A DNA stretch of 17,319 nucleotides from JAJZQD01 sp021847735. Its GTDB lineage: Bacteria > Bacillota > Thermincolia > Thermincolales > UBA2595. Where the stretch lies: assembly GCA_027324025.1 (NCBI GenBank), contig DAHVYW010000120.1:1-17319 (forward strand), written 5' to 3'. Below are positions 7,959 to 15,753 of this stretch, in pieces; positions within the stretch are counted from its first letter, which is position 1, and the number at the start of each line of letters is the position of its first letter. The notes below the pieces were generated by a model, which saw nothing but the letters and a program-made list of their open reading frames with translations, was not told where the DNA came from and made no database searches. The position numbers and the translations under genes are program-made.

Positions 7959-7985
7959 AAAAAGGTTGGTTTGCCTTGGCAAACC
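7959..7985 (-). terminator. Rho-independent terminator after the DUF362 gene
   Basis: On the minus strand GGTTTGCC, a two-base AA loop and GGCAAACC (7968-7985) form a perfect 8-bp stem, followed by AACC and a run of five T residues (7959-7963). It begins 6 bp after the stop codon of the DUF362 gene and insulates it from tex. Confidence 0.85.
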
Positions 7986-7991
7986 TTCCGA

Positions 7992-9197
7992 TTACTTTTC
8001 GTCACTGCCCGGTGATTGGGGATAACGGGCTCTTTTACGTTTCTTGTTATGGCCTACTATGCCTGCGAGAGCCCTCCCGAAAGGATTGACCTGTCTCATT
8101 TCCACGGCCTTCTGCGGGCATAGTTCCTGGCAGCATAGGCACGAAATGCACTTCTGGTAATCAATTTCAGGGGTTTTGCCCGCCATTTTCATGGCCTGCA
8201 CAGGACAGCTTTCGACACAAAAGCTGCACCCCGCGCAAACCCGTTCATTGATTTCCGGCCTGGCCTTCAGCATACCCAGCATTCCCCTGACAAGAAACCC
8301 GGGCAGCGTATCGAGCAAGGCATTTGAAGGAAGGTCAAAATTAGTAATCCTCACTTTATCAAGTTGTTCACCTGTAATTTCGAGCCGGGCCGGGTCCCCT
8401 ATGCCAAGGCCCCGGTTTTGGGCTATCGCCGTTGTGTAAACCTTTGACGGCTCCAAGCCAATGATCAGGGAAGCCACGGCGTCAACTGCCACACAGTCCT
8501 CGCTGGCTATAACAAGGCCGATGTCCCGTGGGCTGCCCGCCGATGGCCCATTCCCTTCCATCCCGACAATGCCGTCCATGACAGCAAGGGCCGGTTTGGT
8601 GGCTGCAAAAATATCAACCAGTACTTCGGCAAAATCCTTTAATCTCGGGGCCATCCTGTGGTATTCGGATTTTCTGTGGCCAGGTATACTGCCGAACATG
8701 TTTTTTACCGCTCCCGTGAAAACTGTGGCCGAGTGGGTTTTGAGTTTGGGCATCGAAATAACCACATCAGCTTCCAGTACCGGTCGGGCAATGTGCAGGG
8801 TTTTTATGGGCCCACTGCCCGAAACTGCAGTAACACCCGATATATCAAAGTTCACCAGTTCTGCATCAGACTCCTCGGCGGCCTTGGCTATTCCCGCCAT
8901 CATAAATGTCTGCCTGGTCGGGGCTTGTCCGGCTACCATGCCTCCCGAGCTATCCCCCACCATCGGTATCCCGCCAACCCTCCGAACTTCCCCGGCAACA
9001 GCCTTAATCATACAGGGGTGGGTTGTTACCGCCGCCTCCGGCGGTTTCATTGTTAAGGCATTGACTTTTAGCAGCACTCGCTGTCCAGGCTTAACAAACC
9101 GCTCCATCCCGCCAATCAAATCCAATGAGCGCCGGACCGCTTCATTTACCCGTTCCTGTTCATATTCCGGGCACCTAACAACAGATACTTTTGTCAT
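7992..9197 (-). CDS. DUF362 protein with two C-terminal 4Fe-4S clusters
   Basis: This is a 401-residue protein with a DUF362 domain (about residues 1-300) fused to a bacterial-type ferredoxin domain. The DUF362 part shows VLLKVNALTM, GDSSGG, the conserved VISMPKLKTHSATVFTGAVK, KNMFGSIPG and MDGIVGMEGNGPSAG. The C-terminal part has two CxxCxxCxxxCP motifs, with cysteines 321/324/327/331 and 350/353/356/360, typical of two 4Fe-4S clusters. The protein is probably a cytoplasmic redox or electron-transfer enzyme; the reaction of this family is not established. The ATG at 9197 has GGAGG five bases upstream and is preferred to an in-frame GTG at 9215. A lysine/arginine-rich tail follows the ferredoxin domain. 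A strong terminator ends the unit. Confidence 0.92.
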   Translation of the reverse strand: MTKVSVVRCPEYEQERVNEAVRRSLDLIGGMERFVKPGQRVLLKVNALTMKPPEAAVTTHPCMIKAVAGEVRRVGGIPMVGDSSGGMVAGQAPTRQTFMMAGIAKAAEESDAELVNFDISGVTAVSGSGPIKTLHIARPVLEADVVISMPKLKTHSATVFTGAVKNMFGSIPGHRKSEYHRMAPRLKDFAEVLVDIFAATKPALAVMDGIVGMEGNGPSAGSPRDIGLVIASEDCVAVDAVASLIIGLEPSKVYTTAIAQNRGLGIGDPARLEITGEQLDKVRITNFDLPSNALLDTLPGFLVRGMLGMLKARPEINERVCAGCSFCVESCPVQAMKMAGKTPEIDYQKCISCLCCQELCPQKAVEMRQVNPFGRALAGIVGHNKKRKRARYPQSPGSDEK

Positions 9198-9327
9198 TGT
9201 CTCCTCCACAGCCACATTTGAAGTTTATGTCAAATAAAACACATCTCCTTAAGTATTAGCCGTAAACATTATTATTCCATTACCAGGCCAAATCCTGCCT
9301 TAGTCCGAATTTTTTACGAAAATAGAT

Positions 9328-10035
9328 TCACTTCGAGCCGGTGGCTTCTATAAAGGCCTTGAAGAGAAGCCGGGATTTCCTGTCTTTTTCTGTCAAACAT
9401 TCGGGATGCCACTGCACCCCCACCACGAACCGGTGCTTCGAGTGTTCTATGGCTTCAATGACACCGTCCCTGCTGGTGGCAACGATTTCGAAGCCCGGGG
9501 CCGGGTCCCGTATGGCCTGGTGATGAAAGCTGTTGACCCGGATAGTCGTCGCCGTCATGATTTGTGACAGGCGGCTGGCCTTGTCAAGCAGCACCCTGTG
9601 AGTGGGGTACCAATGTGGGGCAGACTGGGAGTGTTTCAAAGGCTTTCTGATTTCGGACGGGATATGCTGAATCACCGTACCCCCACAGGCAATATTCAGA
9701 ATTTGGATTCCCCGGCAAATCCCCAGGACCGGGATATTCCTGCGCAGCGCGGCTTTAATCAGCATCATTTCGAACCTGTCCCTGTCAGGGGTTATTTCTC
9801 CCAAACTGGGGTGTGGCTCCTCATTGAAGTAGGCGGGGTCTACATCTCCTCCGCCGGCTAGAATCAATCCCTTAACAGCTTCAAAATATGGGGTAACTGT
9901 TTTTACACTTCCCGCACCCGGCAAAATTACCGGGATTCCCCCGGCCCCAATAACGGCCTCAACATAAGCCTCATTAAGGAAGTACCGGCCCTCCTTCTGG
10001 TCATAGGAACAAGAAATACCGATTAATGGCCGCAT
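9328..10035 (-). CDS. Peptidase C26, gamma-glutamyl-GABA hydrolase-like
   Basis: This is a 235-residue class I glutamine amidotransferase-like hydrolase of the PuuD/peptidase C26 group, which cleaves gamma-glutamyl bonds such as that in gamma-glutamyl-GABA. The nucleophile is Cys107 in PVLGICRGIQ, and the catalytic pair is His210 and Glu212 in VGVQWHPE. GGGDVDPAYF at 61-70 and NSFHHQAI near 168-175 are also characteristic of PuuD-like enzymes. It is cytoplasmic, with no signal peptide. A strong GAGGAGGGAG ribosome binding site precedes the ATG. No other polyamine-degradation gene is seen, so the physiological substrate is open. It may share a transcript with the DUF362 gene 130 bp downstream, since no terminator is obvious between them. 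Confidence 0.93.
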   Translation of the reverse strand: MRPLIGISCSYDQKEGRYFLNEAYVEAVIGAGGIPVILPGAGSVKTVTPYFEAVKGLILAGGGDVDPAYFNEEPHPSLGEITPDRDRFEMMLIKAALRRNIPVLGICRGIQILNIACGGTVIQHIPSEIRKPLKHSQSAPHWYPTHRVLLDKASRLSQIMTATTIRVNSFHHQAIRDPAPGFEIVATSRDGVIEAIEHSKHRFVVGVQWHPECLTEKDRKSRLLFKAFIEATGSK

Positions 10036-10097
10036 CCTACTCCCTCCTCGTAATTCCTGTTTTATCTATACTATCCTTCCTACCACAAAATGTGTAT

Positions 10098-10127
10098 AAA
10101 AAACAGAAGCCCCTGCTGGGCAGGAGC
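10098..10127 (-). terminator. Rho-independent terminator upstream of the C26 gene
   Basis: On the minus strand GCTCCTGC, a CCA loop and GCAGGGGC (10109-10127) form an 8-bp stem with one G-T pair, followed by TTCTG and six T residues (10098-10103). It lies about 200 bp past the DUF3999 stop and probably ends the long surface-polymer transcript. Confidence 0.75.
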
Positions 10128-10240
10128 AGCAATTATTAACCGCATGTACAAAAGTTTTAATTCCTTTATTGCGAACAAAATCAAAACCCGGTAGATGCGA
10201 TAATAGAAAAAACAAGCCTCTGGAGAACTTAATTTTTAAA

Positions 10241-10268
10241 GCGGCCACGGATGAACACTGGTGAACGC
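10241..10268. repeat. Degenerate GGATGAACAC-type intergenic repeat
   Basis: The sequence GCGGCCAC is followed by two imperfect tandem decamers, GGATGAACAC (10249-10258) and TGGTGAACGC (10259-10268). From memory, CCACGGATGAACACGGATGAACA-like stretches are found between genes in many unrelated bacteria and give spurious reading frames rich in CSSVA-like peptides, as here in the minus-strand frame. This is a single decayed copy, with no second copy in the window. Confidence 0.55.
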
Positions 10269-10330
10269 TTATACAAATTAGATACTTAGCTAAACGAATA
10301 ATCAGGTCTGATACTAGACCCCAGGCGGTT

Positions 10331-11575
10331 TCACAAATCATTCTTCATTACTTTCGGCAGGGAGCGGAATATAAAGAGAGCCAGACCGGCCACCAAAATG
10401 GTCAGAATACCGGGAAGCAGCCATTTGTGCTTTTCTGACTCCGGAACAACCTTGGGTGTCTCTTTATACAGGGGATTCGCCTGAGGTGAAGACAACTGCC
10501 AAACCGGTGGGTTGGTATCCAATACCTTTTGGGAAAAGGAACTCAGGTCATAATCGGGGGCATTCACAGTCCGGTTGCCAAAGTAGATGCCGTACTGGCT
10601 GCCCGGCTTAACCGGGAACAAAATATACCTGGGGAAATAATACCCTTTGGCACCTCCAAACCTAATTGGTGATGAGTCACCGTTCCTGACCACTACCTTC
10701 AGGTACCTGTAACCGGGTGCATTTACAGGCAGGGTAAGTTGTGATTCACTGTAGTCTGCCAGGCTAAAAGCTGCCAGGGTGCCTTCTCCTACGGGCAGCC
10801 ATTCCTTCATGTCCGGGCTGCCGTAAACAACCGCCGGCCTGCTGAAGTTACTGGATTGGACATTAAACCCCACTTTATGGACCGGAAAATTGGCAAACCC
10901 GCTTGTTAGAACGATAATACTGGAATTGTCCTTGGGGGACACCTCCTGGCTAACAATCCGCAAATCCTGGCCTTTCTCGGTCCCGGCTTTAATATCGGTG
11001 AACAAAACATCAATGCCGGTAATATCTACTACTTCCCCTGTCCCCCCGGACAAGGTGACTCTCAGGTACCGGTAATCAACAGGATCGTAAGTTATATCAG
11101 TCCTTTGGAAAACCTGCCCGGCAGAACTGAAATCAGCGATTTTACCTGAATTCCCTATTTTAGTCCAGGTAGTCCGGTCATCGCTTCCCTCCAGGGTAAC
11201 CACCTTGATAAAGTCGTGACTCCCGGTGTTAATTCTCAAGTGGTTATGAGTCGACACACTGCTGCCCAGGTAGACGGTGGCAGTGGAACGCTTGCCGATG
11301 GTCCCGCGGTTAATCAGCGAAGCTGACAGACGGGTCTCTCTTGGCACATCAGGCCGGCTAACCACATCATAGGGAACTTCCATGTAATTTCCGGCAGCGG
11401 CTTGGGCAACCCTGACGTCACGCAGGTCCTCAAAAGCTGCCTCATAAACAGGGCCGCTCAATTCAGCCATCACATATCCCTTAGTGGTATCGCCAGGCTC
11501 GACGGTGCAGTATTTGGGCCACTGGCTTACATTAAAAGCCGCCATAACAGGCATCGCCATAACACTTATAACCAC
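10331..11575 (-). CDS. DUF3999 exported membrane-anchored protein
   Basis: This is a 414-residue protein of the DUF3999 family, which commonly occurs next to a DUF2339 membrane protein as it does here. A short hydrophobic N-terminus ending AMPVMAA looks like a signal peptide. A long beta-rich extracytoplasmic part follows, with two similar halves that carry repeated 'YRYLRVTLSGG' / 'YRYLKVVVRNG' segments reminiscent of F5/8-type beta-sandwich domains. A single C-terminal membrane span (about 385-405, LLPGILTILVAGLALFIF) and a short basic tail complete it. The GTG start at 11575 overlaps the DUF2339 stop by about 10 bp and has only a weak ribosome binding site, so translational coupling is likely. 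The signal peptide lacks a basic N-region, so the exact start is uncertain. The function is unknown; the architecture suggests a surface role linked to the DUF2339 partner. Confidence 0.85.
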   Translation of the reverse strand: MVISVMAMPVMAAFNVSQWPKYCTVEPGDTTKGYVMAELSGPVYEAAFEDLRDVRVAQAAAGNYMEVPYDVVSRPDVPRETRLSASLINRGTIGKRSTATVYLGSSVSTHNHLRINTGSHDFIKVVTLEGSDDRTTWTKIGNSGKIADFSSAGQVFQRTDITYDPVDYRYLRVTLSGGTGEVVDITGIDVLFTDIKAGTEKGQDLRIVSQEVSPKDNSSIIVLTSGFANFPVHKVGFNVQSSNFSRPAVVYGSPDMKEWLPVGEGTLAAFSLADYSESQLTLPVNAPGYRYLKVVVRNGDSSPIRFGGAKGYYFPRYILFPVKPGSQYGIYFGNRTVNAPDYDLSSFSQKVLDTNPPVWQLSSPQANPLYKETPKVVPESEKHKWLLPGILTILVAGLALFIFRSLPKVMKNDL

Positions 11576-13167
11576 AGTGATTTTTCCGTTTCCCTGACCG
11601 TCTCCCGGTAGCGGTAATAGAATCTGGCCATTACAAATACGCTGATTATACTTGCCGCAAAAGGCAGCATATGCAGGTTAAGGAACGGACGGAAAGGTTT
11701 TAGATAGTAATATAGCAGGAATATCTGCCCATCTGCCAGGAGACGCCACAAGGCAATACCCAAAACGCCCCAGGCGGCCCTCCTGGTAGCCAAACTTTTG
11801 TTGTAACAGCCGACCCACAACAGGACAGCCGATTCGACGGCCCAGGCCACAGTAATCCACTTGCCGTGAAGCTGCAGCGGCATGGTAATCGTCAGGAACA
11901 CTACAGATATCCCCCATAGGCTTAGAACCAGGAAGCGGTCTTCCCTGTTTCTGGCCCAGGCCAGATAACCCATGATAAAGTAAAGTACTGCCATGGCAAA
12001 CGCCAGGAAACCTATGTAACGATCATAATGGGGCTGCAGGTTGAGATAACTCAAAACAAAAAACGCAGTGGCATTGGCGATGATCATAGTAAGGTCGTCA
12101 GGCTTTGTCCGGACGCGGTGAACCATATTGTAAAAGATAGCCAGACAGGCAAAAATAGCAAAGAACACGATGTAAAATATCTGGTTGGTCCAAACGGGAT
12201 CGCGGGCATATGGGCTGATGACCCAAAGGGCCAGGATAGCCAACGTAAAGACGAAACTGATAATATTGATGGAACGCCACTGTTTGAAGTAGGCCAAGGC
12301 AAGAATTCCGCAGTCAAGCAGGGCAATGTAACTAAACAACCCAACCTCATTGGGTTTGCCGGTACTAAGGAAGAAGGGCGTCAGGAAACCGCCGATAATC
12401 CCCAGCAGAGCAATGGCGTAGGAATCGTATCTTAGAGCTAACATAACTGCTGTAAGGGTTATCAGTGTCATTATCCCCAAAGCCGTTATCTGCCCTATTA
12501 GGTGGTAAAAGGAAAAAGCGGCAAAGATGGCGAAATAGAGGGCCGCAATTCCTCCGCCGGTCAAACCCTGGGAAAAAATTTTGTACCCTTTGCGCTGGCC
12601 GATTTCCCCTCCGGCCAACAAACATAATCCGGCCAGAATACCTATGGCTATGCGGCCGGTTTGCCCTATCCAGTTGTTATCAAAAGAGTATTTGAGAAAA
12701 AACCCCAGGCCAAAAATAAAGGCCACAATCCCAATCCGGTTCAACCATGTTCCGCCGATGCGGGCTTCCATCAATTCAGCCGCCAGGCCGCTCTCCGGTT
12801 TATGCCCGCTTCCTGACATGGATTTGTATAGCTCTTTGGCTTTATCCCGTCTTTGAGATACTGTAACAGGCTCTCCTAACAACTTATGCAGTTCCGACTG
12901 CTCTGAAGCGGGCAACCCCGCCATCGGCTCATCCGGTACAGGCTGCTGTGAAGCAAGTGACCCTGACACCGGTTCATCCACAGCCGGTTCCTCCGTTTCG
13001 GGTCTTACCACCGGTTTCTCAAAAACCGGTTTCTCTTCGGCCGGCGCCATCCCACCTGACCGGGCAGCTTCCATCATTAGCAGACGTTCCAGCAGGCTTA
13101 CATTTTCCCGCTCCAAAACAGCAATTCTCAATTCAAGTTCACTCAGCTTAGCTTCAACATCGGGCAA
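11566..13167 (-). CDS. DUF2339 polytopic membrane protein
   Basis: This is a 533-residue protein of the DUF2339 family. The N-terminus (about 3-35) is a leucine/glutamate-rich predicted coiled coil (LSELELRIAVLERENVSLLERL). A proline/glutamate-rich linker (about 45-90) follows, with imperfect repeats of the type DEPVSGSLAS / DEPMAGLPAS. The rest, from about 138, is a series of a dozen or more membrane spans, with the family-typical GTWLNRIGIVAFIFGLGFFLKY opening the membrane part and YDSYAIALLGIIGGFLTPF further on. The function of the family is not known. The start is a TTG at 13167 with GGGGGGAG at suitable distance; no in-frame ATG is better. The gene follows the acyl-shuttle microprotein by 85 bp and overlaps DUF3999, so it is probably the downstream part of the same operon. 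Confidence 0.88.
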   Translation of the reverse strand: MPDVEAKLSELELRIAVLERENVSLLERLLMMEAARSGGMAPAEEKPVFEKPVVRPETEEPAVDEPVSGSLASQQPVPDEPMAGLPASEQSELHKLLGEPVTVSQRRDKAKELYKSMSGSGHKPESGLAAELMEARIGGTWLNRIGIVAFIFGLGFFLKYSFDNNWIGQTGRIAIGILAGLCLLAGGEIGQRKGYKIFSQGLTGGGIAALYFAIFAAFSFYHLIGQITALGIMTLITLTAVMLALRYDSYAIALLGIIGGFLTPFFLSTGKPNEVGLFSYIALLDCGILALAYFKQWRSINIISFVFTLAILALWVISPYARDPVWTNQIFYIVFFAIFACLAIFYNMVHRVRTKPDDLTMIIANATAFFVLSYLNLQPHYDRYIGFLAFAMAVLYFIMGYLAWARNREDRFLVLSLWGISVVFLTITMPLQLHGKWITVAWAVESAVLLWVGCYNKSLATRRAAWGVLGIALWRLLADGQIFLLYYYLKPFRPFLNLHMLPFAASIISVFVMARFYYRYRETVRETEKSLWL

Positions 13168-13252
13168 AAGCTCTCCCCCCTTTTCTACTACTTAGCCACA
13201 TATCCACTTTTTAAATATCGGAAATTTCATCCAAAACATTTAGCCCGGAAGA

Positions 13253-13366
13253 TTAAAACCTTGAGTAAATAAACTGCGTTTCTCCACCTGTTGAAGCCAA
13301 GACAGTAACGATAATCACCACTGTCCAAAAGATACCGCTGATAACAGCCCTGACCCACCCGCTCAT
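13253..13366 (-). CDS. DltX-like acyl-shuttle microprotein (37 aa)
   Basis: This is a short frame encoding 37 residues: a short N-terminus with one Arg (MSGWVR), one hydrophobic span (about 7-24, AVISGIFWTVVIIVTVLA), a short linker STGGETQ and the C-terminal hexapeptide FIYSRF with Tyr34 and terminal Phe37. From knowledge of the Dlt pathway, DltX is a single-span microprotein ending in FIYNEF; its tyrosine carries the acyl group from the MBOAT protein DltB to the serine of DltD. This frame matches that in size, topology, motif and terminal position. The ATG at 13366 has GGTGAGG four bases upstream; in-frame GTG and TTG codons just upstream would add only 3-4 residues. It lies 50 bp after the MBOAT gene and after the SGNH gene, so a shuttle role is strongly suggested. 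The acyl group and acceptor are unknown. Confidence 0.85.
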   Translation of the reverse strand: MSGWVRAVISGIFWTVVIIVTVLASTGGETQFIYSRF

Positions 13367-13416
13367 TTTCCTCACCAACCCTTCGTTGATTGGGATTAAC
13401 GACCTTAAATAAGCTG

Positions 13417-14595
13417 CTAAATCATAAATAATAGCTTACGTATGACATAAATACTCTGGCCAAAGTCAGTGGCAAAAAACACCCAGCCTATGACCACAAA
13501 GTGAAAGGTCAATAAAGTCCCGGCAACGGTCATCAAACCGGAATCCCTCCATAGCGTGGGAATTTGCCCATAAACGTATTTCCCATAAAGCCTCAGCGTG
13601 ATTAAACCAAGTCCGTGAAAAAGGCCCCAGGCAATAAAGTGTAGGGCCGCCCCATGCCATAATCCTGTAAGGCCCATAACAATTAACGTATTCATAATCA
13701 CCCGGCCAAAAGGTACCCGGCTTCCCCCCAGGGGTATAAATATATAGTCCCTAAACCAGCTTGTCAGGGATATGTGCCAGCTTTTCCAAAAGAGCGAAAG
13801 GTTCCGCTTCAGGTAAGGGTAGTTAAAGTTTTCCATGATTTTGTAACCAAACAGCCTGGCGCTTCCGATGGCAATGTCGGAGTAACCGGAAAAATCAAAG
13901 TATATCTGAACAGCGTAGGCGTACGCGGCTATCCAGTACGCAAAACCGCCAAGCCCGGTAACATGCATCTTTTCTGCATAAACAGCTGCCGTATCGGCCA
14001 CCACCAGCTTTTTGAAAAGACCGGAAATTATCCGCTGGCTTCCCTCAGCCAAATGCGCCCATTGAAAACCGTGCAATTCCCGGTTTTGGCGAAGGAAGTC
14101 GGGCCAGCGTTCAATGGGGCCGGAGGGCAGAATAGGAAACAGGAATATGTAAAGCAGGAACTGGACGTAACTACCCTGCGGCCTGGTGCCCCGGTAGGAA
14201 TCCACCATGTAGTGAATGAGTTTAAAGGTAAAAAATGAAATTCCCAAGGGTACTACCAGCGGGGGCACTTTAAAGGCAGGAAGTGCCGGTAACCACACAG
14301 CCAGCTTGTGAAGAAGGTCCGCGATCAAACCCTGGTATTTATAATATGCCAGGATGGAGACTATGAACACAATGGCAAAAGCCAGCATAAACCCCCGGCT
14401 TCTAAGGCGGCTGCCCACAACATATACTGCGGTGCTCACAAAAAACAGGAGGAGCACCTGTAAGGGCAGGAAATAGGCTAGAAAAACCGCACTTGCCCCC
14501 AGGAGAAAGGGGTTTCTCCAACTACGGGGCAGTACCCAATAGGCGGCAGTTACCCCTGTTAAAAACAAGCCGTAAAGCCAGGTAGTAAAAGTCAC
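13417..14595 (-). CDS. MBOAT acyltransferase, DltB/AlgI-like
   Basis: This is a 392-residue membrane-bound O-acyltransferase with about ten predicted membrane spans. The bacterial MBOAT signature YFDFSGYSDIAIGSARLFGY is at 232-251, NFNYPYLKRNLSLFWKSWHISL at about 257-276 (His274), and GLWHG with the invariant catalytic His314 follows. Members move an acyl group from a cytoplasmic thioester across the membrane to an extracytoplasmic acceptor. At 392 residues it is nearer DltB than the longer AlgI. Its own C-terminus (VIRKLLFMI) has no FIYxxF motif, which fits with the separate microprotein downstream. The GTG start comes two bases after the SGNH gene's stop, so the genes are translationally coupled. 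Confidence 0.95.
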   Translation of the reverse strand: MTFTTWLYGLFLTGVTAAYWVLPRSWRNPFLLGASAVFLAYFLPLQVLLLFFVSTAVYVVGSRLRSRGFMLAFAIVFIVSILAYYKYQGLIADLLHKLAVWLPALPAFKVPPLVVPLGISFFTFKLIHYMVDSYRGTRPQGSYVQFLLYIFLFPILPSGPIERWPDFLRQNRELHGFQWAHLAEGSQRIISGLFKKLVVADTAAVYAEKMHVTGLGGFAYWIAAYAYAVQIYFDFSGYSDIAIGSARLFGYKIMENFNYPYLKRNLSLFWKSWHISLTSWFRDYIFIPLGGSRVPFGRVIMNTLIVMGLTGLWHGAALHFIAWGLFHGLGLITLRLYGKYVYGQIPTLWRDSGLMTVAGTLLTFHFVVIGWVFFATDFGQSIYVIRKLLFMI

Positions 14596-14597
14596 TG

Positions 14598-15719
14598 TTA
14601 TTTATTCCCCCCTAGTTGCTTAGAGATATCCCTCGCCAATTGCCGGGCTACCTGTTGGTTGCCAAGGGCATTCAGGTGCACCGTATCAGAAAAATACCTG
14701 TCATCCACAAGGGTAGTGTAATCAGCTAAATACACACCTTTTCGGGAAGTTATGGATCTCAGTCTGGTACAACTCACTGCCCAGGCTTTGCGGTCAAGCA
14801 TCGTATAGCGGTCAAGGAGGGTAAAATTCTGGGGGCTGGTATAAAAAAAGGCGTTCTGTTTCTTCTCCGCCAACAGGTCTAACATCAGGTTGTAGAAAAT
14901 TACCTGGGGGTTCCCGCTGTTCAGGTTGACCCACCCAAACTTATACCCCGCCTTACCCAGCTTAACTGACCAGTCTTTTTCGTACCATGGCCTGTACAGT
15001 TCGCCCTCTTCCTTCCGCTGTTTCTGCAATTCGCCGGGGTCGGTTATGGCCAACTGCCATTCGGTAAGCTTTGCCCTGATGGACTTGCCCAGCAGCAAAG
15101 TGGTAATCGCGCTGCGGTTTTGATAAAGCCTCCAGACCCTGCCTACCGCCTGGTTAACCTTACCTATTACTGTTTCCCTCGTTGAACGGTGTGGTAGAGT
15201 ACCGGTCTTCGATATCTGCGAATTCCCGAAGTAGCGGTCCGAAAGGAGGGCAACATTGGGGTGTTCAAAGGTTTTCTCCCGGTTAAACCAACCGGTACTG
15301 ACATTGTAGATAACCAAATCAAGGTCTGTATCCGCCATGGCGTTCAGCAGAAAATAGTTTTCCGACATACCAAAGCCCTTGAAGGAAAAATTAAAGACCT
15401 TAATCTGCCTTCCGGGCCACCGGCTGCTTAATTCCTGTTCAAGATAAGCGGGAATAGTCTGGGAACTGTCTTTGACCGCCGAACCGTAAGCGGCGGAATC
15501 GCCGAGGAACAGTATTTTAAAACCTTTGGCGGCTATGATTTCGTTTCGCATTGTCTGCAGGGTGGCCAGTTCTTCATTTACCAGCCTGACCCGGCCCGGT
15601 GCCCTGTACAGGCCGGACCAGTAAAGGCGGACTACCCCGTCCACAAGGGTTAGCAGGATTAAGACAACTATTAAGGTATGCGGGGTGATTCTGATATACT
15701 CAAAAAATCTCTTAAGCAT
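14598..15719 (-). CDS. Membrane-anchored SGNH acyltransferase, DltD-like
   Basis: This is a 373-residue protein with one N-terminal membrane span (about 14-32) and an extracytoplasmic SGNH/GDSL-type domain. The block-I motif LFLGDSAAYG gives Ser75, and the catalytic pair near the C-terminus is Asp345 and His348 in DTVHLNALG. The anchored topology, size, Ser near residue 70 and DxxH end resemble DltD; the partner to an MBOAT is always such a protein in Dlt and alginate/peptidoglycan O-acetylation systems. It probably accepts an acyl group from the MBOAT-microprotein pair and transfers it to a cell-envelope polymer. The start ATG at 15719 has a GGAGG six bases upstream; a longer upstream frame to 15791 would add 24 residues of non-membrane character and overlap the neighbouring gene. 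Confidence 0.9.
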   Translation of the reverse strand: MLKRFFEYIRITPHTLIVVLILLTLVDGVVRLYWSGLYRAPGRVRLVNEELATLQTMRNEIIAAKGFKILFLGDSAAYGSAVKDSSQTIPAYLEQELSSRWPGRQIKVFNFSFKGFGMSENYFLLNAMADTDLDLVIYNVSTGWFNREKTFEHPNVALLSDRYFGNSQISKTGTLPHRSTRETVIGKVNQAVGRVWRLYQNRSAITTLLLGKSIRAKLTEWQLAITDPGELQKQRKEEGELYRPWYEKDWSVKLGKAGYKFGWVNLNSGNPQVIFYNLMLDLLAEKKQNAFFYTSPQNFTLLDRYTMLDRKAWAVSCTRLRSITSRKGVYLADYTTLVDDRYFSDTVHLNALGNQQVARQLARDISKQLGGNK

Positions 15720-15753
15720 AGCATTCCTCCGGCAGGTGGCGCTCAATTTCAGG

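Larger units (their letters stand above)
10036..10330. other. Intergenic region between DUF3999 and peptidase C26 genes
   Basis: This is 295 bp without a credible gene. It holds a small hairpin GGTCT/AGACC (10305-10320) just after the DUF3999 stop, a degenerate GGATGAACAC-type repeat (10241-10268), an A+T-rich stretch, and a terminator (10098-10127) close to the C26 gene. A 91-codon minus-strand reading frame spans most of it (10066-10341) but overlaps the DUF3999 end and looks like a translation of the repeat. Confidence 0.7.

Noticed and set aside
8461..9237. 258-codon plus-strand reading frame opposite the DUF362 gene
   Set aside because: It is a shadow of a well-supported gene with intact motifs on the other strand; its product is Ser/Thr/Ala-rich without recognisable domains.
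10066..10341. 91-codon minus-strand reading frame between the DUF3999 and C26 genes
   Set aside because: It overlaps the DUF3999 end, spans a terminator and a decayed repeat, and its translation has no domain or membrane logic; the CSSVA-like stretch is typical of translated intergenic repeat.
12028..12435. 135-codon plus-strand frame opposite the DUF2339 gene
   Set aside because: Antisense shadow over membrane-span codons; the hydrophilic composition is the mirror of hydrophobic codons.
13253..15719. Calling this a classical dlt operon with dltB, dltD and dltX symbols
   Set aside because: Neither dltA nor dltC is present and the gene order differs, so D-alanine as cargo is not supported.
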